Below the pieces are notes generated by a model that made no database searches, had not been told where the DNA came from, and saw only the letters and a program-made list of their open reading frames with translations. A program made the position numbers and the translations under genes. From Bradyrhizobium sp. WD16 (GTDB lineage: Bacteria > Pseudomonadota > Alphaproteobacteria > Rhizobiales > Xanthobacteraceae), in the NCBI RefSeq assembly GCF_024181725.1, contig NZ_CP028908.1:4887501-4951500 (forward strand): a stretch of 64,000 nt of DNA. The letters are read 5' to 3'. Shown in pieces: positions 44,701-53,730 of this stretch (the first letter of the stretch is position 1; every line of letters begins with the position of its first letter).

Positions 44701-45746
44701 GATCGCGCTCCCGGCGTCCACACCACGTCGTCGATGCGGCGGGCGCCGGCAGCGAGCATCACCAGGCGATCGAAGCCGAGCGCGACCCCGCTCGCCTCGG
44801 GCATCTCCGCCACCGCCGCGATGAAATCATCGTCGATCGGGTAGCGCTCGCCGTAGCGGCGCTCCTTCTCGTCCATGGCCTCGGCAAAGCGTCGTCGCTG
44901 CTCGGCGGCGTCGGTCAGTTCGGCGAAGCCATTGGCGAGTTCGACGCCGCAGGCATACAGCTCGAAGCGCTCGGCGACGCGCGCATCGTTGCGGCTCAGC
45001 CGCGCCAACGCCGCTTCCGGTGCCGGGTAGTCGGACAACACCGTGATGCGGCCGTTGCCGAGCTGCGGCTCGACAAACGTCACCAGCAGCTTGCTGAAGA
45101 TGTCCGACCAGGTGTCGTCGGCGGCGACCTTGATCAACGGCGCCGCGAGGCCGGCGAGCCGGTCGCGATCCCCCTCTCCGGCGCTGATCGTGGACAACAG
45201 GTCCACAGCGGCGTGACGGGCGAAGGCATCGGCGACGGTCAGCCGCTCCGGCGCGGCAAAGGGATCTGCGCTGCGTCCGCGGAAATTGAAGGTGGTTATC
45301 GCGGTTGCCCGGGCCGCGGCCAAGACCACGGCGAGGGTGTCCGCGATCACCGCCTCGAGCCCCTCGCCGGCCCGGTACCATTCCAACATGGTAAATTCCG
45401 GCAGATGCAGGTCGCCGGCCTCGCGATCGCGGAACACCCGGGCGAACTCGACGATGCGCTGCTCCCCGGCCGCCAGCAGCTTCTTGCAGGCGAATTCCGG
45501 CGAGGTGCGCAGGTAACGAGTGAACCGCGCCCCGGCGGCGTCGGTCACCTGCGTCGAGGGCGCGTGCAGATGGATCTCGTTACCGGGCGAGACCTGCAGG
45601 ATCGCGGTCTCCACCTCGGTAAAGCCGGCGGCGGCAAACAACGCCCGCAGGTCGCGGGCAACGGCGGCGCGGGCGGCGAGGAACCCGCGACGGTCCGCAT
45701 GGCGGGCGGGGGCCCACCAGGGAGACCCGTTAGCTCTTTGAGTCAT
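44697..45746 (-). CDS. epmA: EF-P lysine ligase EpmA (PoxA/GenX)
   Basis: 349 aa. A class II aminoacyl-tRNA synthetase catalytic core resembling LysRS without the anticodon-binding domain: motif 2 FARVFRDREAGDLHLPEFTMLEWY (about 109-132 in total) and motif 3 SGVALGFDRLVMLA. It attaches (R)-beta-lysine to EF-P. It is translationally coupled to epmB and divergent from efp. Confidence 0.9.
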   Translation of the reverse strand: MTQRANGSPWWAPARHADRRGFLAARAAVARDLRALFAAAGFTEVETAILQVSPGNEIHLHAPSTQVTDAAGARFTRYLRTSPEFACKKLLAAGEQRIVEFARVFRDREAGDLHLPEFTMLEWYRAGEGLEAVIADTLAVVLAAARATAITTFNFRGRSADPFAAPERLTVADAFARHAAVDLLSTISAGEGDRDRLAGLAAPLIKVAADDTWSDIFSKLLVTFVEPQLGNGRITVLSDYPAPEAALARLSRNDARVAERFELYACGVELANGFAELTDAAEQRRRFAEAMDEKERRYGERYPIDDDFIAAVAEMPEASGVALGFDRLVMLAAGARRIDDVVWTPGARS

Positions 45747-45911
45747 CTAGGTTTTGCCCTGGAGAGGCGCAAAAGGCTGGCATTGAACCGGCAAATCAGT
45801 ATGTTGCGCGCCGAAACTGCTTCGTCCGCCGCCGGGCCAGGGCAACCGCCAATAGCACAGCCGATATGGCCGGCCTGGCTGCCACCGCCCCGCCTACCAG
45901 GAAATTGATCC

Positions 45912-46478
45912 GTGAGAGTCATCGCCAGTTCTATTCGCAAGGGCAACGTCATCGATATGGATGGCAAGCTATATGTGGTTCTGAGCGCCGAGAACATCCA
46001 TCCCGGCAAGGGAACCCCGGTCAGCCAGATCGAAATGCGGCGCATCAGCGACGGCGTGAAGGTCTCCGAGCGCTTCAAGACCACCGACCAGGTCGAGCGC
46101 GCGACCATCGAGGACCGCGACTATAACTACCTTTACGAAGATGGCGACGGCTTCCATTTCATGAATGCCGAGACCTACGACCAGGTTCAGGTGTCGAAGG
46201 ACATCGTCGGCAACTCCGCGCCGTATCTGCAGGAGAACATGACCGTCAAGCTCTCGATGCATGATGGCAATCCGATCGCCATCACCCTGCCCCAGCGCAC
46301 CACGCTGGAGGTCGTCGAGACCGAGCCTGTGACCAAGGGGCAGACCGCGTCGTCGTCCTACAAGCCGGCTATCCTGTCCAACGGCGTGCGGACCGCGGTG
46401 CCGCCGCATATCGGCATCGGCACCCGCATCGTGGTGATGACCGAGGACGGCTCCTACGTCGAGCGCGCCAAGGACTAA
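45912..46478 (+). CDS. efp: Elongation factor P
   Basis: 188 aa, GTG start. Three beta-barrel domains (KOW-like, OB and C-terminal). The lysylation loop is [16 protein letters not shown], with the modifiable lysine at residue 33. It rescues ribosomes stalled at polyproline motifs. The presence of Lys with epmA and epmB across the 165-bp divergent promoter region indicates beta-lysylation and not rhamnosylation. Confidence 0.95.
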   Translation: MRVIASSIRKGNVIDMDGKLYVVLSAENIHPGKGTPVSQIEMRRISDGVKVSERFKTTDQVERATIEDRDYNYLYEDGDGFHFMNAETYDQVQVSKDIVGNSAPYLQENMTVKLSMHDGNPIAITLPQRTTLEVVETEPVTKGQTASSSYKPAILSNGVRTAVPPHIGIGTRIVVMTEDGSYVERAKD

Positions 46479-46496
46479 CGGAGCGGAACAACGCCA

Positions 46497-48266
46497 ATGA
46501 CCGGGGGCCCGCGCCAGACAGCGTCAGCCGCCCCCGGCCCGTCTCGTTCAGGGGCCATCCGGCTACGCGCCGCGGTGGCCCTTTTTCATGGGCTCTTTCA
46601 GATCCTCGGCGTCCAGATCCTTGGTGTCGCCGTGCCGCTGCTGACCGGCAGTCCGGCGCAGGGCGACGAATTCCGGACGCCGACCATCGCCGCGGTCGAT
46701 CCCGACTGGCGCGCCGCCCATGCTCAGCTCCGCAGTGAGCTCGGCAGCCGTCCCGAGCTGACCGGTCTTCTGACCTTCACCGGCGCCGGCGGGCACGCGC
46801 CGGACGACCCGCGGCGCTGGCCGGCCTTCGCCCAGCTCGCCGCGCTCACCTCGCCGCTGTTCCCGGCGATCGGCCGCAGCACCGTTCCGGTCCTGCTTCC
46901 TCTCGATACCGCCACGCTGCTGGCCGACCGCGCCGGCGGCGCACCGCAGCTCGCGCCGGCCCATTACCAAGCCGGTTTCGATACCGAAATGTTCGATGCC
47001 GGACCGGCCGGCTACGACGCGCTCTTCTCCCTGCCGCCGACCGGTATCGACGGATCGCCACAGCGCAGCTTCGCCGAGCCGGTCGAGGTGCATATCACCG
47101 GCTCGCTGCTGATCTACGACATCAACGATCCGCTGGCCGGCAAAGGCGAGCCGGTGAAGATGGTCGGGGCGCCCAGCCCGGATCTGCGCCGCGTCATTCG
47201 CGAAGGCTTCGTCCGTTATGCCTTTACCCGCTTCGGCGTGCCCTACGTGGTGTCGATCCCGTGCCTCGACAGCGTGCCGCGCCGCCATCGCCTGGCCTGT
47301 CGCGAAGCCTCCGCTGTCGCCGAGCGCTTTCTTGCCGCCCTGCGCATCGCCGGCGGCCGGCCGCAGCGTCGCCACGGCAACATCGAATCCGTCGCAGTCG
47401 AGCGGCCGGCAGCGGTATCGGCCAGTTTCACCTACCGCCCGCCCGGCGCCATTCTCCCCAACTCCGGCTACCAGGGCCAGCCTGGCCGGCCCGACCTCAC
47501 CGCCTATGCCCAGATCCGCTTTCCCTTGCGTGACGTGCCGGCCTTCGCCAATTCGCAGTCGTTCCTCAATTGGGGCGACTGCAATTTCACCGGCCGAACC
47601 GCCTCGCCGCACAGCAAAGGCGCGCCCTACCGCTGCCGGCGCAACGACAAGCCGCTGGTGTTCGATGAATCCGCTGCCGAGAACTACAGCTACCCCTGGC
47701 AGGACAATTTCTGCGAGAGCCGCCATTTCGAGGTCGGCCAGTGCGCCAACGGCTTCGGCCACCAGGGCCAGGACATCCGCCCCTCGGCCTGCCCGCTGCG
47801 CAACGACGGCGCCGACCGTTGCGAGCCCGGGCGGTTTCCGATCCTCGCCGCGCGCGACGGCGTGATCCTGCGCTCGCCGAAGCAGCAGGCCGCCTATCTG
47901 CTCGTTGATGCCGCGCGCGACCATGTCCGGCTGCGCTACATGCACATGGCTCCGGCACAGATGGACGCCGACGGCCTGCTGAGCGGCCGCCTCGTCGCCG
48001 AAGGCGAGACCATCGGCTTCGTCTCGAACTATCAGGACTACCCCGGAGGCACCACCAGCCACCTGCATTTCGATCTGCAGGTCTTCACCCCTGACGGCTG
48101 GCTGTGGGTCAACCCTTACGTCACACTGGTGGCGGCCTATGAACGCCTGCTCGCCGCACGCGGCACCGAGGTTCCACCCGAGCCCCCGCCCGAAGGGGCA
48201 ACCGCCGGCGCTCTGACGCCGGAGCCGGCCAAGACCGATACCAGCACCGACGCCGATGAGCGCTGA
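46497..48266 (+). CDS. Secreted M23/LytM-like peptidoglycan hydrolase-family protein
   Basis: 589 aa. A hydrophobic segment at about residues 25-50 is a signal or anchor. Residues about 60-400 have no recognised fold. The C-terminal part (about 415-560) has a LytM pattern: GHQGQDIRPSACP with the first His and Asp ligands, ILAARDGVI, LRYMHM and SHLHFDLQVF with the HxH. Most zinc ligands are present, so it may be an active endopeptidase. The end is P/E/T-rich. It lies 18 bp after efp, probably with its own role in the cell wall. Confidence 0.75.
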   Translation: MTGGPRQTASAAPGPSRSGAIRLRAAVALFHGLFQILGVQILGVAVPLLTGSPAQGDEFRTPTIAAVDPDWRAAHAQLRSELGSRPELTGLLTFTGAGGHAPDDPRRWPAFAQLAALTSPLFPAIGRSTVPVLLPLDTATLLADRAGGAPQLAPAHYQAGFDTEMFDAGPAGYDALFSLPPTGIDGSPQRSFAEPVEVHITGSLLIYDINDPLAGKGEPVKMVGAPSPDLRRVIREGFVRYAFTRFGVPYVVSIPCLDSVPRRHRLACREASAVAERFLAALRIAGGRPQRRHGNIESVAVERPAAVSASFTYRPPGAILPNSGYQGQPGRPDLTAYAQIRFPLRDVPAFANSQSFLNWGDCNFTGRTASPHSKGAPYRCRRNDKPLVFDESAAENYSYPWQDNFCESRHFEVGQCANGFGHQGQDIRPSACPLRNDGADRCEPGRFPILAARDGVILRSPKQQAAYLLVDAARDHVRLRYMHMAPAQMDADGLLSGRLVAEGETIGFVSNYQDYPGGTTSHLHFDLQVFTPDGWLWVNPYVTLVAAYERLLAARGTEVPPEPPPEGATAGALTPEPAKTDTSTDADER

Positions 48267-48299
48267 CGCCGCGCGTTCCGGCGCCGGAGAAAAGCGCCT

Positions 48300-48370
48300 G
48301 GTGTGGCGTCTCGCAATTGCCTACGAGAGGCCTGCCGCAAAGGCGGTAGGCAATTGCGAAACGCCGCACC
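48300..48370 (+). repeat. Solo type B hairpin unit
   Basis: B unit with arms GTCTCGCAATTGCCTAC and GTAGGCAATTGCGAAAC. The ends are GGTGTGGC and GCCGCACC, so the outermost A/T pair of other copies is a G/C pair here. It lacks the flanking TA. It is 39 bp upstream of a full A-L-B composite. Confidence 0.85.
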
Positions 48371-48407
48371 AAGCCTCCGCACCGATTCCATCGGAGCGGA
48401 GGAAGCT

Positions 48408-48573
48408 CTAGTGTCCTGTCTCCGAATTACCGCTTCATTTGCCTCACCCTCGTACGGTCATTCGGAGACATCAGGACACTAGCAAAATCAAAAAGCTAGT
48501 GTGGCTTATGTCTCGCAATTGCCTACAGGGGCTTGCCGCAAAGGACATAGGCAATTGCGAGACGCCACACTAG
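48408..48573 (+). repeat. Composite hairpin element A-L-B, copy 3
   Basis: Unit A 48410-48480, linker 48478-48500, unit B 48498-48571; TA flanks both outer ends (CTAG each side). The B loop matches copy 1 (ACAGGGGCTTGCCGC type). It ends 11 bp before the ATG of the lytic transglycosylase gene, so the last B hairpin occupies its 5' leader. Confidence 0.9.
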
Positions 48574-48582
48574 ACTTCGTCC

Positions 48583-49800
48583 ATGACACGGGCCGATTCT
48601 CTCTTGTCGCGACGCGCCCTGCTGCTTGGGGCCGCGGGCCTCGCGTTGGCCCCGGCAACGGCGTTCGCCGCAGCCGCCGGCTTCGAGTCCTGGTTGCAGG
48701 GCTATCGCGCCCGGGCGCTGTCGCGCGGCATCAGCGCCGCAACTTTCGATCGCGTCCTCGGCCGCATCGAGCCCGACATGAGCGTGTTCGCGCAGCTGCG
48801 CAATCAGCCGGAATTCCACGAGCAGACCTGGCAATACATCAACCGCCGCGTCTCCGACTGGCGGATCATCGCCGGCAAGGAAGCGCTGCGCGCCAATACC
48901 GCGCTGTTCGCGCGGATCGAGCGCGACTTCGGCGTCGAGCGTGGCACGCTGCTGGCGCTGTGGGGGGTCGAGAGCGCCTATGGCGATCCGCTGGTGCAGA
49001 AGAACCACATGCGCCCGGTCTTCCCGGCGCTCGCGGCGCTGGCGTGGAACGAGCCGCGCCGCAAGGCCTATTGGGAGACCGAGCTGACCAACGCGCTGCG
49101 CATCGTCCAGCGCGGCTGGAGCACCCCCGAGGAGATGCGCGGCTCCTGGGCTGGCGCCATGGGTCATACCCAGTGGATGCCGGAGGTCTGGCTCAATGTC
49201 GGCTTCGACTACGACGGCGACGGCCGCGTCTCGCCTTTCGGCAGGCCGGACGACGCGCTCGGCTCGACCGCGCGCTATCTCGTCAACCGCGGTAGGTATC
49301 ACCGCGGCGAGCATTGGGGCTATGAAGTGCGGACCAACGGCGTCAGCGTCTCGGGCAACCGCAGCTATGCCGCGTGGAGCGAAGCCGGCGTGACGCGCGC
49401 AGATGGCCAGCCCTTTGCGCAACCCGCCGCCATGGCGCAGCTCTGGACTCCTGTGCCGGGCGGACCGAGCTTCCTGCTCGGACCGAACTTCTATGCGGTC
49501 CGCAGCTACAATCCGTCGATGAATTACGCTCTCGCCATCGTCCATCTGGGCGATCGCATTCTCGGCGGCGGTCCCTTCATCCAACCCTTCCCGGGCTCGG
49601 AGCGCGCGCTGACGCTCGCCGAAGTCCAGGAGATGCAGACCCGCCTCACCCGCCTCGGCTTCGACACCGGCGGCACCGACGGCCGGGTCGGCAACGACAC
49701 CATGAAGGCGATCAAGGATTTCCAGATCAAGGCCGGCATCACCCCGCCCGACGGCTATGGCGGGCTGAAGGTGCTGGCGAAGTTGCGACAGGGATTGTAA
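48583..49800 (+). CDS. Lytic murein transglycosylase (MltB family)
   Basis: 405 aa. A Tat-like or Sec signal SRRALLLGAAGLALAPATAFA is followed by the SLT_2 domain. The catalytic Glu lies in LWGVESAYGD (about residue 129), with MGHTQWMPEVW and the NRG motif RYLVNRGRY. A C-terminal peptidoglycan-binding-1 domain (about 345-400) contains LTRLGFDTGGTDGRVGNDTMKAI. It cleaves glycan strands to 1,6-anhydro ends in the periplasm. Its leader holds a hairpin element, so expression could be affected by that insertion. Confidence 0.9.
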   Translation: MTRADSLLSRRALLLGAAGLALAPATAFAAAAGFESWLQGYRARALSRGISAATFDRVLGRIEPDMSVFAQLRNQPEFHEQTWQYINRRVSDWRIIAGKEALRANTALFARIERDFGVERGTLLALWGVESAYGDPLVQKNHMRPVFPALAALAWNEPRRKAYWETELTNALRIVQRGWSTPEEMRGSWAGAMGHTQWMPEVWLNVGFDYDGDGRVSPFGRPDDALGSTARYLVNRGRYHRGEHWGYEVRTNGVSVSGNRSYAAWSEAGVTRADGQPFAQPAAMAQLWTPVPGGPSFLLGPNFYAVRSYNPSMNYALAIVHLGDRILGGGPFIQPFPGSERALTLAEVQEMQTRLTRLGFDTGGTDGRVGNDTMKAIKDFQIKAGITPPDGYGGLKVLAKLRQGL

Positions 49801-50244
49801 TTACCGCCTAGCGTGTACGATGACGGCGCCGCAATCTCTGTTTGCGCCGATATCGAAACCGCCGTATCATTTATCAAACATCTGACGCTCCCGCTGCTCG
49901 CCTCCGTACGAGCTCTTGGCGGTTTTGCATCCGAGTCGACATGACTGTCAGATTCTAACGCTGTCAGATTCTAACATTCGCATCCCATTGCTGCGGGGGG
50001 TGTTCGCATTTGCGAATGGAGTTAAGGATTTGACACCCGCTTCACGGGCGACGCGTCGAGTGGGTAGCAAATGTCAAATCCACTCCATGGGTGACTGACT
50101 TCCCGAAGCTCCGGAGCGCCAAAGCCAGCACATTTGAACGGCCGTAGTTCGATCGCGCTCCGGCTGCAGCAGAGTATTTGAAATGTCATTCCCAACATCT
50201 TCGTAGGTGCCGCGCATGACGATCAAGCCGCCTCCGAGAATCGC
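49801..50244. other. Gene-free 0.44 kb with loose hairpins and a short direct repeat
   Basis: The 13-mer GTCAGATTCTAAC occurs at 49947 and 49963. A hairpin with perfect arms CATTCGCA/TGCGAATG spans 49975-50018 and shares TTCTAACATTCG with unit D. A type E hairpin follows at 50019-50085. No gene was seen. Confidence 0.6.
50019..50085. repeat. Type E hairpin repeat, second copy
   Basis: Perfect arms GGATTTGACA (50026-50035) and TGTCAAATCC (50072-50081), outer AGT/ACT. The arm sequence matches that of the repeat after amn at 24616-24676. Confidence 0.6.
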
Positions 50245-50433
50245 GGTCGGCAATTGCGAGACGGCACACTGGTGTCCTGTCTCCGAATTACCGCTTCGTT
50301 TGCCTCACCCTCGCCCGGTCATTCGGAGACATCGGGACACTAGCAAAATCAAAAAGCTAGTGTGGCTGATGTCTCGCAATTGCCTACGAGAGGCTTGCCG
50401 CAAAGGCGGTAGGCAATTGCGAGACGCCACACT
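50245..50433 (+). repeat. Half B plus composite hairpin element A-L-B, copy 4
   Basis: A right-hand half of unit B (50245-50270, GGCAATTGCGAGACGGCACACT-like) is followed by unit A 50271-50341, linker 50339-50361 and unit B 50359-50433. The left edge is GGTGTCC, not AGTGTCC; the right flank is TA. It lies 15 bp from the 3' end of recJ, between convergent genes, and could terminate both transcripts. Confidence 0.9.
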
Positions 50434-50448
50434 AGCAAGCGCCGCTAC

Positions 50449-52290
50449 TCAGCGGATCATCGCCGGTCCCATGTCCGGCACGGCGACGTCGACAATGCGC
50501 ATCTGCACGCGCTCGTTGCCTTGATAGCGGTCGATGGTGAGCGAGCCGGCGACATGGAGAGGCTGGCCGCGGTTCTCGGTCAGCGCCTTGCCGAGTTTCT
50601 GGCCGACCGCACGGAAAGCAATGGCATTGACCATCGCGCCGTCGCCCGCCCTGAAGCGGGCGCGGACATGGGACTGGCCGACCTCGTCGACATAGGCGAG
50701 CTGGTGTGAGGGCAGCGCGACGACCGGCTCCGGATTGCCGGTGCCGAAGGGTGCAGCGCGGTTGAGCATCGTGACGAATTCCGGCGTCGCCGCACGGGCG
50801 CTGATCGCACCGTCGATCAGGATTTCATTGATGTGGCGCGCTCGCGCCACCTCGTTCGCCAGCGCGGATTCGATGAAGGCGCGGAATTCGCCGAGGCGCT
50901 CCTTGCGCAAGGTCACGCCGGCCGCCATGGCATGGCCGCCGCCCTTGATCAGCAATCCATCATGCACCGCCTGGCGGACCGCCTTGCCGAGATCGACGCC
51001 GGAGATCGAGCGCCCCGAGCCGGTGCCGATGCCGCCGGGCTCGAGCGCAATGGCGAAAGCCGGACGGGCGAATTTCTCCTTGAGGCGCGCGGCGACGAGG
51101 CCGACGACGCCGGGATGCCAGCCCGCGGCGGCGGTGACGATCACCGCCCCCTTGTCCTCCAGCCCGAGCGCGGCCATCGCCTCGGCTTCCGCCTGGGCTT
51201 CGGCGTCCTGCTCGATGGCGCGGCGCTCGAGATTGAGGCGGTCGAGTTCGGCGGCGATGCGCGCCGCTTCCGAGACGTCGGCTTCCAACAGCAGCCTGAC
51301 GCCGAGATCGGCCCGGCCGATGCGGCCGCCGGCATTGATGCGCGGGCCGAGCAGGAAACCGAGATGCCAGGCCTCAGGCGGACCATTGAGGCGGGCGACG
51401 TCCATCAGCGCGGTATGGCCGATATGGTCGCGGCGGCGCATCGCGATCAGTCCCTTGGCGACGAAGGCCCGGTTGAGGCCGACCAGCGGCGCGACGTCGG
51501 CGACGGTGCCAAGCGCAACGTGATGCAGTTGCCCGAGCAGATCGGGCTCGGGCCGCATTCCGGTCCAGAAGCCGCGACCGCGCAATTCGCGATTGACCGC
51601 TACCAGCGTCACCAGCACGAGGCCGACCGCGGCGAGATGGCCGAGGCCGGACAGATCGTCGGGCCGGTTGGGGTTGACCAGGGCGTCGACCACCGGGAGT
51701 TCGTCACCGCACTGGTGGTGATCGATGACGACGATATCCATGCCGAGGCGCTTGGCCTCGGCGAACGGCTCGAAGCTCACGCTGCCGCAATCGACCGTCA
51801 CCAGCAGCGTCGCGCCCTTGCCCGCCAGGGTCCGCACCGCCTCGACGTTCGGACCGTAGCCCTCGAAGATGCGGTCGGGAATATGGATCAGCGGATCGAG
51901 ACCACAGAGCCGCAGATGCCAGGCGAGCAGAGCCGACGAGGTCGCGCCGTCGACGTCGTAATCGCCGAAGATGGCGACCTTCTCGTTGCGCACCACGGCG
52001 TCTGCGAGGCGCTTCGCCGCCACCTCCATCTGGGTGACGCTGAACGGGTCCGGCAGCAGCTTGCGCAAGGTCGGATCGAGGAAATCCGGCACCGCCTCGA
52101 TGTCGACGCCACGGCCGGCCAGCACCCGCGCCAGCATTTCCGGCAGCTGGTGCCGCTGGGCGATCGCCAGCGCCAGCGCCGCGCCGCGCGCGTCAAGGCG
52201 ATCGCGCCACAGCCGCCCGGTGGCAGACTGATCGACGCCGAGAAAGGCGGCCGGGGCTTCCACCGGCAGGGCTGCGAGTGGCGGTGTCAT
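50449..52290 (-). CDS. recJ: Single-stranded-DNA-specific exonuclease RecJ
   Basis: 613 aa from the ATG of MTPPLAALPVEA; a TTG start 16 codons upstream is possible. The DHH superfamily motifs are intact: IFGDYDVDGATSSALL (about 108-123), VTVDCGS, VVIDHHQ (about 186-192), then DHHA1 with GGGHAMAAGVTL near 454-465 and an OB-fold. It degrades 5' ends in recombination and repair. It is the last gene of the hom-glpX-GNAT-HAD-recJ run on this strand. Confidence 0.95.
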   Translation of the reverse strand: MTPPLAALPVEAPAAFLGVDQSATGRLWRDRLDARGAALALAIAQRHQLPEMLARVLAGRGVDIEAVPDFLDPTLRKLLPDPFSVTQMEVAAKRLADAVVRNEKVAIFGDYDVDGATSSALLAWHLRLCGLDPLIHIPDRIFEGYGPNVEAVRTLAGKGATLLVTVDCGSVSFEPFAEAKRLGMDIVVIDHHQCGDELPVVDALVNPNRPDDLSGLGHLAAVGLVLVTLVAVNRELRGRGFWTGMRPEPDLLGQLHHVALGTVADVAPLVGLNRAFVAKGLIAMRRRDHIGHTALMDVARLNGPPEAWHLGFLLGPRINAGGRIGRADLGVRLLLEADVSEAARIAAELDRLNLERRAIEQDAEAQAEAEAMAALGLEDKGAVIVTAAAGWHPGVVGLVAARLKEKFARPAFAIALEPGGIGTGSGRSISGVDLGKAVRQAVHDGLLIKGGGHAMAAGVTLRKERLGEFRAFIESALANEVARARHINEILIDGAISARAATPEFVTMLNRAAPFGTGNPEPVVALPSHQLAYVDEVGQSHVRARFRAGDGAMVNAIAFRAVGQKLGKALTENRGQPLHVAGSLTIDRYQGNERVQMRIVDVAVPDMGPAMIR

Positions 52291-52530
52291 CTGACGCGGT
52301 CCGTCTGTGTCCTGAATTCCGGCGGCCTCGTGGTTCAAGACAGCTGCTTCGCAGCGTCCTGACCAAGAGGGAGCGAACGCATGGGTGTGCTTAACTTCCC
52401 CGACACCCCTTCCTCATCCTGAACAGGCGGCAACGGCGCCGTCTCCAAAGTTGAGGCCAAGGCATCCAACGTGAGGCATTCCGATCGCGAGCCATTCCAA
52501 TCCTGAACGACCGGCGGCGCCGCGCGCCCC

Positions 52531-53253
52531 TCAACAACCGAACCGGTCGGCGAGGTCGACGAGATCGCGAACCACCATAGTCCAGTCATCCTCGGCACCG
52601 AAATCCTTGTTCTGCAGCGGGCCGTATTCGGTCGGCCGCGGCACGAAACAGGTGGCGAGGCCGCAGGCCCTGGCGCCCTTGAGATCGGCATTGTGGGCGG
52701 CCACCAGCATGACCTCGTTCGGCGCGAGCCCGAGCAGCGCCGCGGCGCCGAGATAGGTCTCCGGATCGGGCTTGTAGTGGCGAAACAGTTCGGCGCTGAG
52801 GACGAGATCCCAAGGCAGCCCGGCATGCTTGGCCATGTTGGTGAGCAGCGCCACGTTGCCGTTCGACAGCGGCGAAATGATGAAGCGGGTCTTGAGCCGG
52901 GTCAGGCCGGCGACGCTGTCGGACCACGGTTCGAGGCGGTGCCAGCCGCGCGTGACGTGGTCGAGATCGGCTTCACTCAACGAGCCGATGCCAAATTCCG
53001 GCAGCAGGCGCTCGAGCGAGGCGCGATGCAACGCGTCGAGATTGCGATAGCCGCGCTCGGGGTGGCGGCGGACCTCGTCCATGGACGGCACATAGGCGCC
53101 CCGCCAGGCATCCACCAGCCCGGTCCAGTCGCCGCCGAGACCACGCGAGGCGGCCCAGGCCGAGAGTTCGGCGATCAGGCTGCCGCGCCAGTCGACGACG
53201 GTGCCGAACACATCGAACAGCAGTGCGCGCACGCCGCTTGCTTGTGCCGACAT
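52531..53253 (-). CDS. HAD-superfamily hydrolase, haloacid dehalogenase type II
   Basis: 240 aa. The nucleophile Asp is in LLFDVFGTVVDWRGSL (about residues 10-25); motif II is SPLSNGNVAL, the lysine of motif III is in HYKPDPETYLGAA, and motif IV reads VMLVAAHNADLKGARA. The pattern is that of L-2-haloacid dehalogenases, which replace halogen with hydroxyl; phosphatase activity is also possible. It lies 19 bp downstream of the GNAT gene and is probably in one operon with it. Confidence 0.85.
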   Translation of the reverse strand: MSAQASGVRALLFDVFGTVVDWRGSLIAELSAWAASRGLGGDWTGLVDAWRGAYVPSMDEVRRHPERGYRNLDALHRASLERLLPEFGIGSLSEADLDHVTRGWHRLEPWSDSVAGLTRLKTRFIISPLSNGNVALLTNMAKHAGLPWDLVLSAELFRHYKPDPETYLGAAALLGLAPNEVMLVAAHNADLKGARACGLATCFVPRPTEYGPLQNKDFGAEDDWTMVVRDLVDLADRFGC

Positions 53254-53272
53254 ATCCAGCCCCCTGATCGAG

Positions 53273-53725
53273 TTAATCCAGTCGCTTGCGATATTGGATG
53301 AAGTCGCTGCGGGCCGCGACCTGGTCGTAGAGCTGCTGGGCCGCGGCGTTGCGCTCCCGCGTCGACCAGTACAGCCGCGTCGCATGGGCATCGCGCGCCG
53401 CCGTCTCCACCGCCGCGATCAGCGCGCGACCGACGCCGTAGCCACGCAGGTCGGGGGCGACGAAGAGATCCTCGAGATAGCAGTAGCATTCCGGCGCCCA
53501 GGTCGAGCGGTGCAGCAGGAAATGTGCGAGGCCGGCGAGCCGGCCGTCGATCTCGGCGACGAGCCCGTGCAGCGGCTCCATCGGATCGAGGAAGCGCCGA
53601 AAACTGGCGTCGGTGATCTCCGGCGCCAGTGTCGTTTCGTAGAAGGCCAGATAGCCCTGCCAGAGCGGCTCCCAGGCGTCGCGATCGGCCTCGCGCAGCG
53701 GCCGGATGCCGAGCGGTCCGGCCAT
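53273..53725 (-). CDS. GNAT-family N-acetyltransferase
   Basis: 150 aa. The acetyl-CoA binding signature is LEDLFVAPDLRGYGVGRAL (about residues 84-102, R/Q-x-x-G-x-G/A form), and LYWSTRERNAAAQQLYDQ at the C-terminus is typical. The substrate is unknown. It starts 5 bp after the glpX stop. Confidence 0.85.
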   Translation of the reverse strand: MAGPLGIRPLREADRDAWEPLWQGYLAFYETTLAPEITDASFRRFLDPMEPLHGLVAEIDGRLAGLAHFLLHRSTWAPECYCYLEDLFVAPDLRGYGVGRALIAAVETAARDAHATRLYWSTRERNAAAQQLYDQVAARSDFIQYRKRLD

Positions 53726-53730
53726 CTCCG

